Assembly (NCBI RefSeq): GCF_900182605.1
Contig: NZ_FXTB01000001.1
Coordinates: 744,001-808,000 of the forward strand
Source: Saccharicrinis carchari
GTDB lineage: Bacteria; Bacteroidota; Bacteroidia; Bacteroidales; Marinilabiliaceae
Reading direction: 5' to 3'
DNA length: 64,000 bases
This document shows positions 17,601 through 28,280 of this stretch, one piece after another (the first letter of the stretch is position 1; each line of letters begins with the position of its first letter). Made by a program: the position numbers and the translations under genes. Under the pieces are notes generated by a model, which saw nothing but the letters and a program-made list of their open reading frames with translations, was not told the origin of the DNA and made no database searches.

Positions 17601-17700
17601 TTACAGTTTTTTGTACTTGAGCCGAAATAACAACCGTTGTCAAAAAAAACAATAGTGTAAATAGGATCCTAAAATTTTGTTTCACTAGCTTTTGTTTCAT
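14662..17700 (-). CDS. SusC/RagA-family TonB-dependent transporter
   Basis: A 1012-residue outer-membrane transporter that imports glycan fragments using TonB energy. Residues 1-27 form a signal peptide. Residues 30-110 are a carboxypeptidase-like regulatory domain (KGTVLDETGTPLPGASVVVK). VVVVGYGTQKKSDLVSA marks the start of the plug, followed by IYGSRAVNGVVLITTK at the plug end. A long beta-barrel ends in aromatic and hydrophobic strands (FTFGVKVNL). Length and order match the SusC family exactly. It is first in the minus-strand series susC, susD, GDPD-GH16, EEP-GH3. The three 11-bp repeats about 250 bases upstream are the likely control site. Confidence 0.95.
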   Translation of the reverse strand: MKQKLVKQNFRILFTLLFFLTTVVISAQVQKTVKGTVLDETGTPLPGASVVVKGTLNGTSTNLDGKFSLNVKSDATTLRVSFIGYQNLEVAITDNIRVSLQPDTDVLEEVVVVGYGTQKKSDLVSAVAKADLGKATVTPTSDVNEMLRGRISGLKVDVGGGTLRPGGSSEILFRGRGSIEGNVSGIYVVDGVVRDGGIEDINPDDIESVEFLKDASAQAIYGSRAVNGVVLITTKRGKKDKVSVSYHGYITTKSIEKNFDVYSGQEFAQLKREAVRATNADDSYSDDVDVFSVGELENIANNKFVDWEDELMRNGTVHSQSISVAGGTERTKIYGSLNYFREDGIIPTSSYTRKNLRLNVDQEINDKFSVAFDVNLLNDDTERAANVNVITVSPLGSAYHEDGSITRYPSGEELSATSPLWNLRESDNDTKGNDFVINVLPKWQITKDLTYQFKGSMTRKNSERGQYQSSLSSAGNTDKGIARIDNQLREAFLVENILTYNKRFDENNLFNLTLVQAVDENKYTKTFTEGRGFINESLGYDGITNAIGNVTVERYKTKIRTASYMGRARYNLMDKYLLTATLRGDGSSVNSEDNKWTYNPAAAFAWKLHNEPFLQYVDAVRELKLRVSYGALANALKLPYTSLFTADGQNYMFDGESASGYSPSVVLPNVNLKHETITTLNIGLDFAAFGNLLAGNIEYYDSRTKDLLLRRGVPSITGYKYTYFNAGELQNKGIELNLTANIINTHKFKWSVSTNWSNNKNKLIDLYNDGSGNAILEDDAYNYYVGQPIGVIRQYQFDGIWQEGEDFANAPQANPESTITQADLRPGDIKIKDTNKDGMITQDDRVFIDPNPDWFGSFSTNLSYLGFDLFVDFYVVEGATKVNPFLSAYNNGGTLQGKLNGVKVPYYTPENPSTTFPRPNFDSAPQYLNSLAIKDASYIRLRTLSLGYTLPKSILNRVNIDMVKFYVTGTNLFTSTDYIGYSPEVNIRSTYSNADTGYPDARSFTFGVKVNL

Positions 17701-18010
17701 ATCATGTTATTTAAATTTAGTTTAAAAAGCACGCGCCATTATAGCATTGCAAATACTATAAATTTTTTACACTTATAAACTTACATCCTGCACATGATAA
17801 TTCCATATTTTATACCCCGACAAAAATCGAACAAATTATTGTAAAGACTAATAAGGGTGCATAAAAACAATTAAACATCTATATATCAGCGTATTTAAAT
17901 TTGAATTAATTTACTTATGAATAACAAAAAAAGTTAATTTGCTATCGTTGTAGTAGTATTGTAGTGGTATTGTTGTGGTAGATTTAATTAAAAATCCTTT
18001 AGCTGTGTTA
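17701..18010. other. susC upstream region
   Basis: This 310-base region separates the regulator's stop from the susC start and holds the susC promoter. It is AT-rich and contains the 11-bp tandem repeat at 17948-17980. I see no terminator hairpin for the regulator gene. Confidence 0.5.
17948..17981 (-). promoter_or_regulatory. three tandem 11-bp repeats, candidate operator of the PUL regulator
   Basis: On the plus strand the units are TTGTAGTAGTA, TTGTAGTGGTA and TTGTTGTGGTA. Read toward susC, the first unit gives CTACCACAACAATA. A spacing of 11 bp places the repeats on one face of the helix, as expected for cooperative binding. The matching motif CTACCACCACAATA lies upstream of the glycan-binding gene at 21065-21078, in the same orientation relative to that gene. 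This is a candidate binding site for the LuxR-type regulator encoded between them. Confidence 0.5.
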
Positions 18011-20791
18011 TCAAAAACTTAAGATATAATCGATAAGACCCATATCGTGTTGTAAATCCAGTTTTTTCCTTAACCTGTAACGCTTGGTCTCCACACTTTT
18101 TACCGAAATATTGAGTAAGGGAGCCATTTCTTTTGATGATAAATTAAGCCGCATATAAGCACAAAAACGTAAGTCATTAGAGTTTAAGTCGGGGTGCGCC
18201 AGCTTCATCTTATTTAAAAAATCCTGATTGGCATTATTAAATGCTTGTTCAAAAAACGACCAATCATCATCGTCATTTAAATTGCTATCTATCAATTTTA
18301 GTGTGGATTTGTTATCACGATGGTTAGTTTTCTTAAGTTCCTTTTTAATACTGTTCAACACTTCGTTTTTTTTAATAATACTCATTGTTGATATAGCCAG
18401 TTGTTTATTTTTACTTTCAATGTCTTGGCTTAACTTTTCGTTTTTAAGGTTTACAATCAATTGTTCACTTTCCAGCTGTTTGCGCTCGCTCTGCTTTTTA
18501 TAATGTTTTTTATACGCTCTATGCATTAGGGTTAAAAGAAAAAACAGTACCGCCAGATATAGCATGATGGCTGTATTTGATAGTAGCAAAGGCTTATTTA
18601 TTATAAAATTGTAGTTTATCGTATTGCTCGACAGGCGGTTTCCAACTTTCGCCCGAATATTTAAGCTGTAATCACCAAATGGCAAATTATCGAACGTGAG
18701 TTCAGATTTATCGTCCCATTCGCTCCATTGATTATATCGCCCATCGAGTTTATACTGAAACTGCACCACGCTATATTTATCGTAATTAGGAACACTAAAA
18801 CGAAACCGAATTGAATTATTTGCGTACTTAAAATTACCCGGATTCTCAATATCAACAAGTTTGTTACTTTCCCCAACAAGGCTCAACTCAATGGCATTTA
18901 ATACGATAGGCTCATTGCTGTTATTATTTGTTCGCGAAATATCTATGGTAAGGTAACCATCCGTTATTCCAATGAGATAATTACTTTGCTTAATTGGCGC
19001 AATATTTTCATAACCTACTTGCCCCTTACGTAATTGATAAGGCAATGCAATCCTATGTGTTAGTAACTGGTTTGTTAAATCATTTACATCAACATAGCTA
19101 ATGTTGTCATCCGAAAAAGCCCAAAGCTTTTGCGTTTCATCAACAACTAATTTACCCGATACATACTCCGATTGTGTAACTAAAGGGCTAAGAACAGTGT
19201 CTTTTTTAAAGCTGTTTTTTGTTGTATCATAGGCCAATACCCCATCTTTGGAGGCATAAATAATTCTATTTTTAAACTTTGCCAAACTTGAGTTTTTGTC
19301 GATCGGCGCTATGGAATCGAGCATTACCTCTTTTACCTCTGTAAAATCTTCGTTTATGGTAAGCCTAAAAACACCTTTATAGGCATGACTCACCCATACC
19401 TCATTATTTTTTACAAGTTCAAAATATCTGGCAGAGTTATTAAACCCCTGAATTTTGTTACGGAGTTTCCAATTTCCGTTTTCTTTATGTAATACATTTA
19501 AGCCGTTATAGTTGCCTTCAAGCAGCATATTCTCCTTACCCAACAAGGATTTAAAAAGCCAAGTTCCTGGCGTACTACTCACTAAAATTGCTTTATTGTC
19601 GGTATTAATTAAATAAGTACCGGCATGATGGCCACAAAAAAGTTCATTATTGTATTTAAATAAAGTCCATACTTGTCCGGCCGTACCGTCCATAAATGTT
19701 AATTCTTCGTTATGCGAAACTCTTTTGTAAAACAAGCCCTGATTGGTTCCCAAATACAAAAAATCGTTATAAACAATGGAGGCATAAACGGTCCCTATCT
19801 TGCCCTCATCATCATTAAAAACTCGTATTGGCGATTTTAAATTAATACAATTGATTCCATTATCGAGGCCAGCCCATAAATTATTGTCCACATCTTCGTA
19901 AAGGCACAACACTGTATTATTACCAAGTCCGCAACTTCTGTCTATTTGGTATTCTAAACGCCCGTTTTTACTTAAAATAATTACTCCGTTTTTAATGGTT
20001 CCAATCACAAAGCTTTTATCCTTGAGCTGGATGCTACTAAAAATATTCATGTCTTGCAGCATTTCTTCGGCAGGGATTTTCCATTTGATAAATTTATCGT
20101 TAATTAGCTTGTAAAAACCATGTACCTTTGTGTGGATAAGTAATCCCTCCGGAATAGAATATACATTTATCACTTTGTCGTTTTTGACAATAGAATTGCT
20201 TATAAATAATTTTGACTCCCCTGCTTCAATTTTATAAATACCTTCGTTATTAACGTGGTAATATATAACACTATTGACATTGAAAACTTTTGAGACCGGG
20301 TTTTTGGGTTTTACAATTAATTGATCTCCACTAATTGGATTATAAAAATAAATTCGATCAAAAGATTGGAATAGTATCCATTCATCATAGGTTGCAATAT
20401 TCCATATGTGCTCATCTTCAACCATGGCCTCATTAAACTTTGATACTAAGCTTTGATACAATAGTTTGCCAAATTCGTTTCTCTCCCAATAGCCAAACTC
20501 CATATAGCATCCGGTATATATTTTGTTGTTCACCGCTTTTACTGCCCTTATAATTGTATTATTTGGCGAGGGATACATAGTCCATTTGGCACCATTATAC
20601 TCCAATAGTCCTTCATTGTTGGCTACGTAAATAAATTTATCGGGTGCTTGCGAAATCTTCCAATTTTGATTCTCACCATCATAATCCATTGGGGTAAATC
20701 GTTGTATGGGTGGCAGTTCCTGCCCGAATATAGTATTATTTCCAAGCCATAAAGAGATACAAAATAGGATAATATAAAATTTTCTATTCAT
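18011..20791 (-). CDS. membrane-spanning PUL regulator: propeller sensor, Y_Y_Y domain, LuxR-type HTH
   Basis: This 926-residue one-component regulator probably senses a glucan fragment in the periplasm and activates the PUL. It begins with a signal peptide (1-23). A long beta-propeller sensor of repeated two-component-propeller-like blades follows (for example SSLAKFKNRIIYASKDGVLAY), then a Y_Y_Y domain (YKLDGRYNQWSEWD region). One membrane helix lies at about 738-757, then a coiled coil at about 763-825. The C-terminal HTH at about 865-926 contains SSKEMAPLLNISVKSVETKR. There is no histidine kinase or receiver domain, so the signal must pass directly to the HTH, as proposed for SusR-like proteins. 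It sits between the two transcription units it probably controls. Confidence 0.88.
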   Translation of the reverse strand: MNRKFYIILFCISLWLGNNTIFGQELPPIQRFTPMDYDGENQNWKISQAPDKFIYVANNEGLLEYNGAKWTMYPSPNNTIIRAVKAVNNKIYTGCYMEFGYWERNEFGKLLYQSLVSKFNEAMVEDEHIWNIATYDEWILFQSFDRIYFYNPISGDQLIVKPKNPVSKVFNVNSVIYYHVNNEGIYKIEAGESKLFISNSIVKNDKVINVYSIPEGLLIHTKVHGFYKLINDKFIKWKIPAEEMLQDMNIFSSIQLKDKSFVIGTIKNGVIILSKNGRLEYQIDRSCGLGNNTVLCLYEDVDNNLWAGLDNGINCINLKSPIRVFNDDEGKIGTVYASIVYNDFLYLGTNQGLFYKRVSHNEELTFMDGTAGQVWTLFKYNNELFCGHHAGTYLINTDNKAILVSSTPGTWLFKSLLGKENMLLEGNYNGLNVLHKENGNWKLRNKIQGFNNSARYFELVKNNEVWVSHAYKGVFRLTINEDFTEVKEVMLDSIAPIDKNSSLAKFKNRIIYASKDGVLAYDTTKNSFKKDTVLSPLVTQSEYVSGKLVVDETQKLWAFSDDNISYVDVNDLTNQLLTHRIALPYQLRKGQVGYENIAPIKQSNYLIGITDGYLTIDISRTNNNSNEPIVLNAIELSLVGESNKLVDIENPGNFKYANNSIRFRFSVPNYDKYSVVQFQYKLDGRYNQWSEWDDKSELTFDNLPFGDYSLNIRAKVGNRLSSNTINYNFIINKPLLLSNTAIMLYLAVLFFLLTLMHRAYKKHYKKQSERKQLESEQLIVNLKNEKLSQDIESKNKQLAISTMSIIKKNEVLNSIKKELKKTNHRDNKSTLKLIDSNLNDDDDWSFFEQAFNNANQDFLNKMKLAHPDLNSNDLRFCAYMRLNLSSKEMAPLLNISVKSVETKRYRLRKKLDLQHDMGLIDYILSF

Positions 20792-21064
20792 TATAAATAC
20801 CTGGGGTAAGACAAAAACAAATGAGAATTAAAAAACAACTACAGTAATAAAAATGAAAATACAAAGATATGGCTGAAAAACAAAAGACACTGATAAATAG
20901 AAGCCTTAATCAAATATTATTATTAAAGTTTTAATTTAAGATTTTTCTTTAACAATCATAGGCGACTGGGTGAGGTCGGAAATAAACTGCTCCGAACTGA
21001 ATTAATATGCCAACAGGGAATAAACTCTTATCCGAAAAAACGTCGCGAGCACAGTTTAAGGGAC

Positions 21065-21078
21065 CTACCACCACAATA
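21065..21078 (+). promoter_or_regulatory. single copy of candidate PUL operator
   Basis: CTACCACCACAATA differs at one position from CTACCACAACAATA upstream of susC and points toward its downstream gene in the same way. It is about 420 bases before the glycan-binding gene start, which implies a long leader or action at a distance. Confidence 0.42.
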
Positions 21079-21277
21079 GTTGGTTGCAAGTTTCCAACCC
21101 GTTGCTTTTTTAATGAGGTCTATATTGCCCGGCTACTCCTTTAACATGCGAAACTGTTCCACTTAGTTTTATCTTCCAATTGCTTCAAAGGTTCTTTTAT
21201 TGCAACACTTATTAGCAATAATTATTTAATTATCACTTGGTCTGGCAAGCGTTTTTCTTACATGTGTTAAATAAAAA

Positions 21278-21295
21278 GTGATTTTACAAAATCAC
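21278..21295. promoter_or_regulatory. palindrome GTGATTTTACAAAATCAC
   Basis: An exact 8-bp inverted repeat around AC, about 205 bases upstream of the glycan-binding gene. The symmetry is typical of a dimer operator. CRP/FNR-like sites have a similar shape, but no specific factor can be assigned. Confidence 0.35.
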
Positions 21296-21499
21296 AATCC
21301 GCTTATTTACAGATGAATAAGTTTTTAAATGTGAGTATTATATGAGGTGCTTATTTAACGAGGGTGAGGAATTAGTGCGTACAAATATTTGGCTTAACCT
21401 ATAAAGGTGATTAAAATTGTTAAAAATATGTCAACTCAAGTTAACAAATAAGGCGTATTCATAAATCTTTTGTATTCTATTAATTTTTAAAACAAAAAC

Positions 21500-23562
21500 A
21501 TGAAAAAATTATTTACTCTAAGTTTAATGATGCTTTTTATCGCATCAATTGCTCATGCCCAAACAGTACCTTTAGATTTCGAATCTTCATCTGTAGTTTA
21601 TACTTTTACCAACTTTGATGGAGGGGATGCAAGCGTTATCAACAATCCGTACCCTACGGGAATTAACCCGAGTGCCAAAGTAGGGCAAATGATAAAAAAC
21701 ACAGGACAGCATTGGGCGGGGAGTTTAATTGTTCTTGAAAATGCTATAGATTTTTCATTAGGCAAAACATTTAAAATGAAGGTGTATTCACCAAAAGTGG
21801 GAGCTAAAGTTTTACTTAAAGTAGAAAATAATTCTGACCCTAATCTATTTTTCGAAAAGGAAGTAGCTACTACATTGGCCAACGAATGGGAAGAATTAGT
21901 ATTTGATTATGGCGCAATAAATTCCGGGCAATCGTATCAGAAGATAGTTATTATTTTTGAGTTAGGAACTGTGGGAGATGGCAGTGCTGATTTTACATAT
22001 TTATTTGACGATATTATTTTAGAGGAAGGGGCTATTGTTGCGGATGATGCACCAACTACCCCAGCACCCACACCACCTTCGTACGACGCTTCAAAAGTGA
22101 TATCAATTTTTAGCGACGCTTTTACCGATATTGATGGAACCAATTTTAATCCTTACTGGGATTTTTATCAAACTACTGTTGGAAGTATAGAAGCTGTTGA
22201 AGGTAATGAAATGGTTAAGCTCCGGACGCTTAATTTCCACGGCTTCGAATTAGCTCAAGATGTTAATGCCGCCGGAATGAAATACATGCATATTGATGTA
22301 TGGACCGCCAACGAAACATCTTTAGATATTTATCCTATCTGTCAAACCACTGGTGAAAAAAAATAAGTCTAACACCACTCCACCTGAACACATGGAATAG
22401 CTTTGATATCAGGGTATCAGATTTAACATCGCCAAGTTTTAATTTGGCTGATATCTATCAGTTTAAGTTTATCGGAGCGGGCGGAAATACAGTATATATA
22501 GATAATTTATATTTCTATGATGATGATCCCGCACCAGATACGGAGGCACCACAAAATTTTTCTGCAACAGTAAGTACTATAACTTATAATAGTATTAAAC
22601 TACTTCTTAATGCCACCGACAATTCAGGTGCGGTAAGCTATGCAATAAGCGTTGATGGAACAACAACTAACCTGGGTGCAGCATCCGGTTTCGAGAAATC
22701 ATACGAATTCACAAGATTACCGTCTTCCACGGAATTTACCTTCTCAATTTCTGTACAAGACGCCTCCGGTAATCAGGCAGCTAACAGTCCCATTCAGCTT
22801 GTGACCAGTACCGCCGAAGCTTTTCCCGCACCGCTTGTTTCGTCTCCAACTCCACCCGAGCGCGCAATTGATGATGTAATTTCTATATTTAGCGACGCTT
22901 ACACCAATATTCCGAACACCAATTTTAATCCTTATTGGCAACAAAACACATGGTTCTATTCCGAACAAGTAGGAGGTAATGAAGTGGTGAAATACGAAAA
23001 CTTCAATTATCAGGGAATAGAAATCGGAAGCAGCGTTAACGCCTCAGAAATGCACTTTTTGCATTTGGATGTATGGACACCTAACGAAACCTCTCTAAGT
23101 ATAGCACCAATTAGCCTATCAACGGGCGAAAAGGCAGTGCAACTTACTCCGCTAAACCTTAACCAATGGAACAGCTTCGATATACCCCTAACTAACTTTA
23201 CCATACAGGGATTATCGTTAACTGATATATTTCAATTGAAATTTGTTGGGTCGGGAAAATCCATTGTTTATTTCGACAATATATACTTCCATAAAGGTAC
23301 GCCAACTTCTACCGAAGATATTAATTCGATAGATGCTATAAAATACTATCCAAACCCTACCGCCGGCACACTTAATATTTTATCTGCTTCGGCCATACGC
23401 GCTGTTGAGGTATCTAATTTGGCAGGACAACTGATGCAATCTTATGTGGTTGGTGGATTCAACTCTGCCGTTGACTTAAGTGCAGTTAATAGTGGTTATT
23501 ATATTATTTCTGTTACGCTTGAAAATGGAAAACAATACACTCAAAAAATTCTGAAGTTATAA
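21500..23562 (+). CDS. T9SS-secreted surface glycan-binding protein, frameshifted in an A8 run
   Basis: Two frames (21500-22366 and 22444-23562) together encode one protein of about 687 residues. The first stops at TAA right after the A8 run 22356-22363. Adding one A restores TGEKKISLTPLHLNTWNSFD, which matches the paralogous repeat TGEKAVQLTPLNLNQWNSFD later in the same gene. Layout: signal peptide 1-20; jelly-roll CBM-like domain (about 22-175); a Pro/Thr linker; repeat domain 1 starting KVISIFSDAFTDI; a fibronectin-III-like domain (DTEAPQNFSA); repeat domain 2 starting DVISIFSDAYTNI; and a C-terminal T9SS sorting domain (KYYPNPTAGTLNI to QKILKL). No catalytic domain is visible. It should bind beta-glucan at the cell surface for the adjacent SusC/D system. 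The indel may be real, phase-variable, or a sequencing error. Confidence 0.85.
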
Positions 23563-23567
23563 AATAG

Positions 23568-23603
23568 AAGAGCTCATTGGTGTTTTTACTCCAATGAGCT
23601 CTT
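23568..23603 (+). terminator. terminator hairpin after the glycan-binding gene
   Basis: A perfect 13-bp inverted repeat, AAGAGCTCATTGG / CCAATGAGCTCTT, around a 10-base loop begins 5 bases after the stop codon at 23562. The T-tract is poor, so termination may be weak or the hairpin may protect the mRNA end. Confidence 0.6.
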
Positions 23604-23922
23604 AGTTATGTAGTGCCCCAAATAAAGTGTTCGTAAGGCCAATAAGTTTAACCTTTATGAAAATCCATTTAATTTGGGTTTCCACTTGTTTTTGGCTTCA
23701 GTATCTGTTGAAAGTATAGGTATTTAACTATAACCAAGTTAGCTATAACGCTACTTTATAAACCGGATACACCCGAATATTACAAAATAAATTATTAGCC
23801 AAAATCCCGTCCAGGAATTGATTTATAAGGGATTAAAGCACCTACATGTGAACTAAAATGTACCTCGTGCTTTTATCATTCACTCCAGTGCTGATTACAA
23901 TTGCATCTCTTTTTCTCAAAAT
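23604..23922. other. intergenic region downstream of glycan-binding gene
   Basis: About 320 bases between convergent genes with no convincing ORF, repeat or RNA gene. A terminator hairpin bounds it on each side. Confidence 0.5.
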
Positions 23923-23958
23923 AAAAAACCATCTCTAAATAAGCAGAGATGGTTTTTT
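23923..23958 (-). terminator. gyrB terminator (bidirectional)
   Basis: AAAAAACCATCTCT (23923-23936) pairs exactly with AGAGATGGTTTTTT (23945-23958). Read from the minus strand, a stem of AGAGATGG is followed by six T, a standard Rho-independent terminator 21 bases after the gyrB stop. Confidence 0.8.
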
Positions 23959-23978
23959 TATATGAATTTTCGCAAAAG

Positions 23979-26505
<2,527 letters not shown>

Positions 26506-28245
26506 TTAAAACGAATATCCTACGCCGGCCCTAATGTTCAGCCCCTGGCTGGGATAGCCATTCCATTGATAGTATTTGTTAATGAGCAGGTTATTTACAT
26601 TGGCAAACATGGTCCATTTGGAGCTCAGGTAGTAGTTGACACCCAAATTTAAGTCGATAACACCTTTTAGTTCTTTAACGCCCGTGTCGCTTACGTTTAG
26701 TGCGTATCTTTTGCTAATAGAATACAGCCCTGCATTTACCCAAATATCGCTTAGGAGCTCATAATTTCCGGTAAACCCCAGCTCTAACTCGGGCTTATGC
26801 CATGCTTGTTTTAAATTATCCATGTCCCAGCCGTTGTACTTTCCTTTTAGCAGAAGGTTAAATCCGGGCGACGGTTCGTATTTTAATTCACCTGATAATT
26901 GCAGCAGCCTGCCATCATCGTACACCACATCAAAAATGTTATTTTGGTGCACTTCTGCAGTCAAAAAAACGGTATCTGCCCTATTCACAAAAAAGTGCTC
27001 ATTGTCGAAGGCAGCGTAATCCAGCCGTGCGGTAAAACTAGTTTGTGAGCTAAAGTTCCCTCGCAAGCCGGCGAAAAGATGAATACCATGAAAACTATTT
27101 TTTACGTTTTGATCGGCTCTTATATATCTATTCTCGCGCTGTACGCTTTCGTAGTTGTTCACCTTATAATCACCTTTTACTCCACCAAAAGCCGTTACCA
27201 CACCTTCGGCAATCACCAGGTCGGCCTCAATGTGCGGAGCGATATTAAAATCATCGTCCTGTCCGCCTATCTGCGCAAAAACATCCATGCCTACTTTTAA
27301 ATTAGCTTCCTCCCACTGAAAACCTACTGCCGGCGAAAAATTAATGATGGTCATGTTGCGATCCACAAACTGATACAAAGGTGAAGTAAAATTGGGCACC
27401 GAAGTTCCATAGTAATCAAAACCACCTGCTACGTCCAGAAACATGTCGTTGATATAGGTTCGCACCTTGCCATTGAGCCCGAAGTGGCTTTCATTTATGC
27501 CGGTAAGGTTACCAAACGTGCCAAAGGTAAAGCTAGCATCAAAGGGTACGGACGAGTCGTCGAGTACTTTATTGTTAAGACCAATACTCAGGTCGAAAGC
27601 ACTTAAGCGTTGCCTCTCGTCCACCATTAAATCAGCACCTGATACCATAGCTCCTGAATAAGGCTCAACATATCCCATTTCATCCTCAAGGTTCTGAAAT
27701 CCGTAGTAATTGTAGATATTATGCAAAAAATCTGCATCTATTGCGAGGGTATAATCCTTCCAGAATCTGCGAAAATACAGCGACGCCCAGGTATCGTGAA
27801 AGGGAGCATCTACTTTACTGTCGTCCTGGAGCTTCACCTTACCGCCCGAAGTAAGGTGACCCACGTTGAGTCCCAGCGCATAATCCTCGGAGCGCAACAC
27901 GTTGTAATACAATTCGCCAAATACAGTCACGTAATTCCCCAATCCTCCTTTAACATAGGATTTGTCGAGCACCGTTTTACGCTCAGGGGTAAGGCGGGCG
28001 GCACTGATAGGTTCCACGGCCAAACCGGACGAAAGAGCTTTAGAAAGTATATTATAGGTAAAATTGGGGTTAAAAGACGATTCGTCTACCTCATTTACCG
28101 GAAGCTGGTTAATTTTAAAAGCATCAGATATAATGGGGTTATATTCCCTTACTACCTTTACATCTTTGTTTAGTTGCTGCCCGCTTGCGGCAACTGTGCA
28201 AAAAAACGCCGTTGTTAGTACAAGGATTGCATTAATATTCTTCAT
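26506..28245 (-). CDS. outer-membrane beta-barrel protein, TonB-receptor-like barrel without plug
   Basis: About 579 residues with a signal peptide ending AASGQ, a short periplasmic segment (DVKVVREYNPIISDAFKINQLP), then repeated amphipathic beta strands up to a C-terminal strand ending in F (LNIRAGVGYSF). No plug domain or SusC signature is present. The ATG at 28245 is preferred because it starts the signal peptide directly; the longer frame from 28263 would need TTG. It lies 35 bases downstream of the large TPR protein and is surely cotranscribed with it. Such TPR-barrel pairs recur in Bacteroidota. A role in envelope assembly or export is possible but unproven. Confidence 0.75.
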   Translation of the reverse strand: MKNINAILVLTTAFFCTVAASGQQLNKDVKVVREYNPIISDAFKINQLPVNEVDESSFNPNFTYNILSKALSSGLAVEPISAARLTPERKTVLDKSYVKGGLGNYVTVFGELYYNVLRSEDYALGLNVGHLTSGGKVKLQDDSKVDAPFHDTWASLYFRRFWKDYTLAIDADFLHNIYNYYGFQNLEDEMGYVEPYSGAMVSGADLMVDERQRLSAFDLSIGLNNKVLDDSSVPFDASFTFGTFGNLTGINESHFGLNGKVRTYINDMFLDVAGGFDYYGTSVPNFTSPLYQFVDRNMTIINFSPAVGFQWEEANLKVGMDVFAQIGGQDDDFNIAPHIEADLVIAEGVVTAFGGVKGDYKVNNYESVQRENRYIRADQNVKNSFHGIHLFAGLRGNFSSQTSFTARLDYAAFDNEHFFVNRADTVFLTAEVHQNNIFDVVYDDGRLLQLSGELKYEPSPGFNLLLKGKYNGWDMDNLKQAWHKPELELGFTGNYELLSDIWVNAGLYSISKRYALNVSDTGVKELKGVIDLNLGVNYYLSSKWTMFANVNNLLINKYYQWNGYPSQGLNIRAGVGYSF

Positions 28246-28280
28246 CTCAATGGTGTTAATCAAAGTAAGAAAATGGTTGC

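Larger units (their letters stand above)
20792..21499. other. divergent regulatory region of regulator and glycan-binding gene
   Basis: About 700 bases with no coding frame. It holds the CTACCACCACAATA motif (21065-21078), an 18-base palindrome at 21278-21295, and AT-rich sequence just before the ATG at 21500. Promoters for the regulator (minus) and the glycan-binding gene (plus) must lie here, and the region is unusually long for two promoters. A short untranslated RNA cannot be excluded. Confidence 0.5.

Noticed and set aside
22444-23562. Separate second gene
   Set aside because: Its start has no ribosome binding site, and the sequence upstream in the same frame continues the first domain. 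It is the rest of the glycan-binding gene after a one-base deletion.
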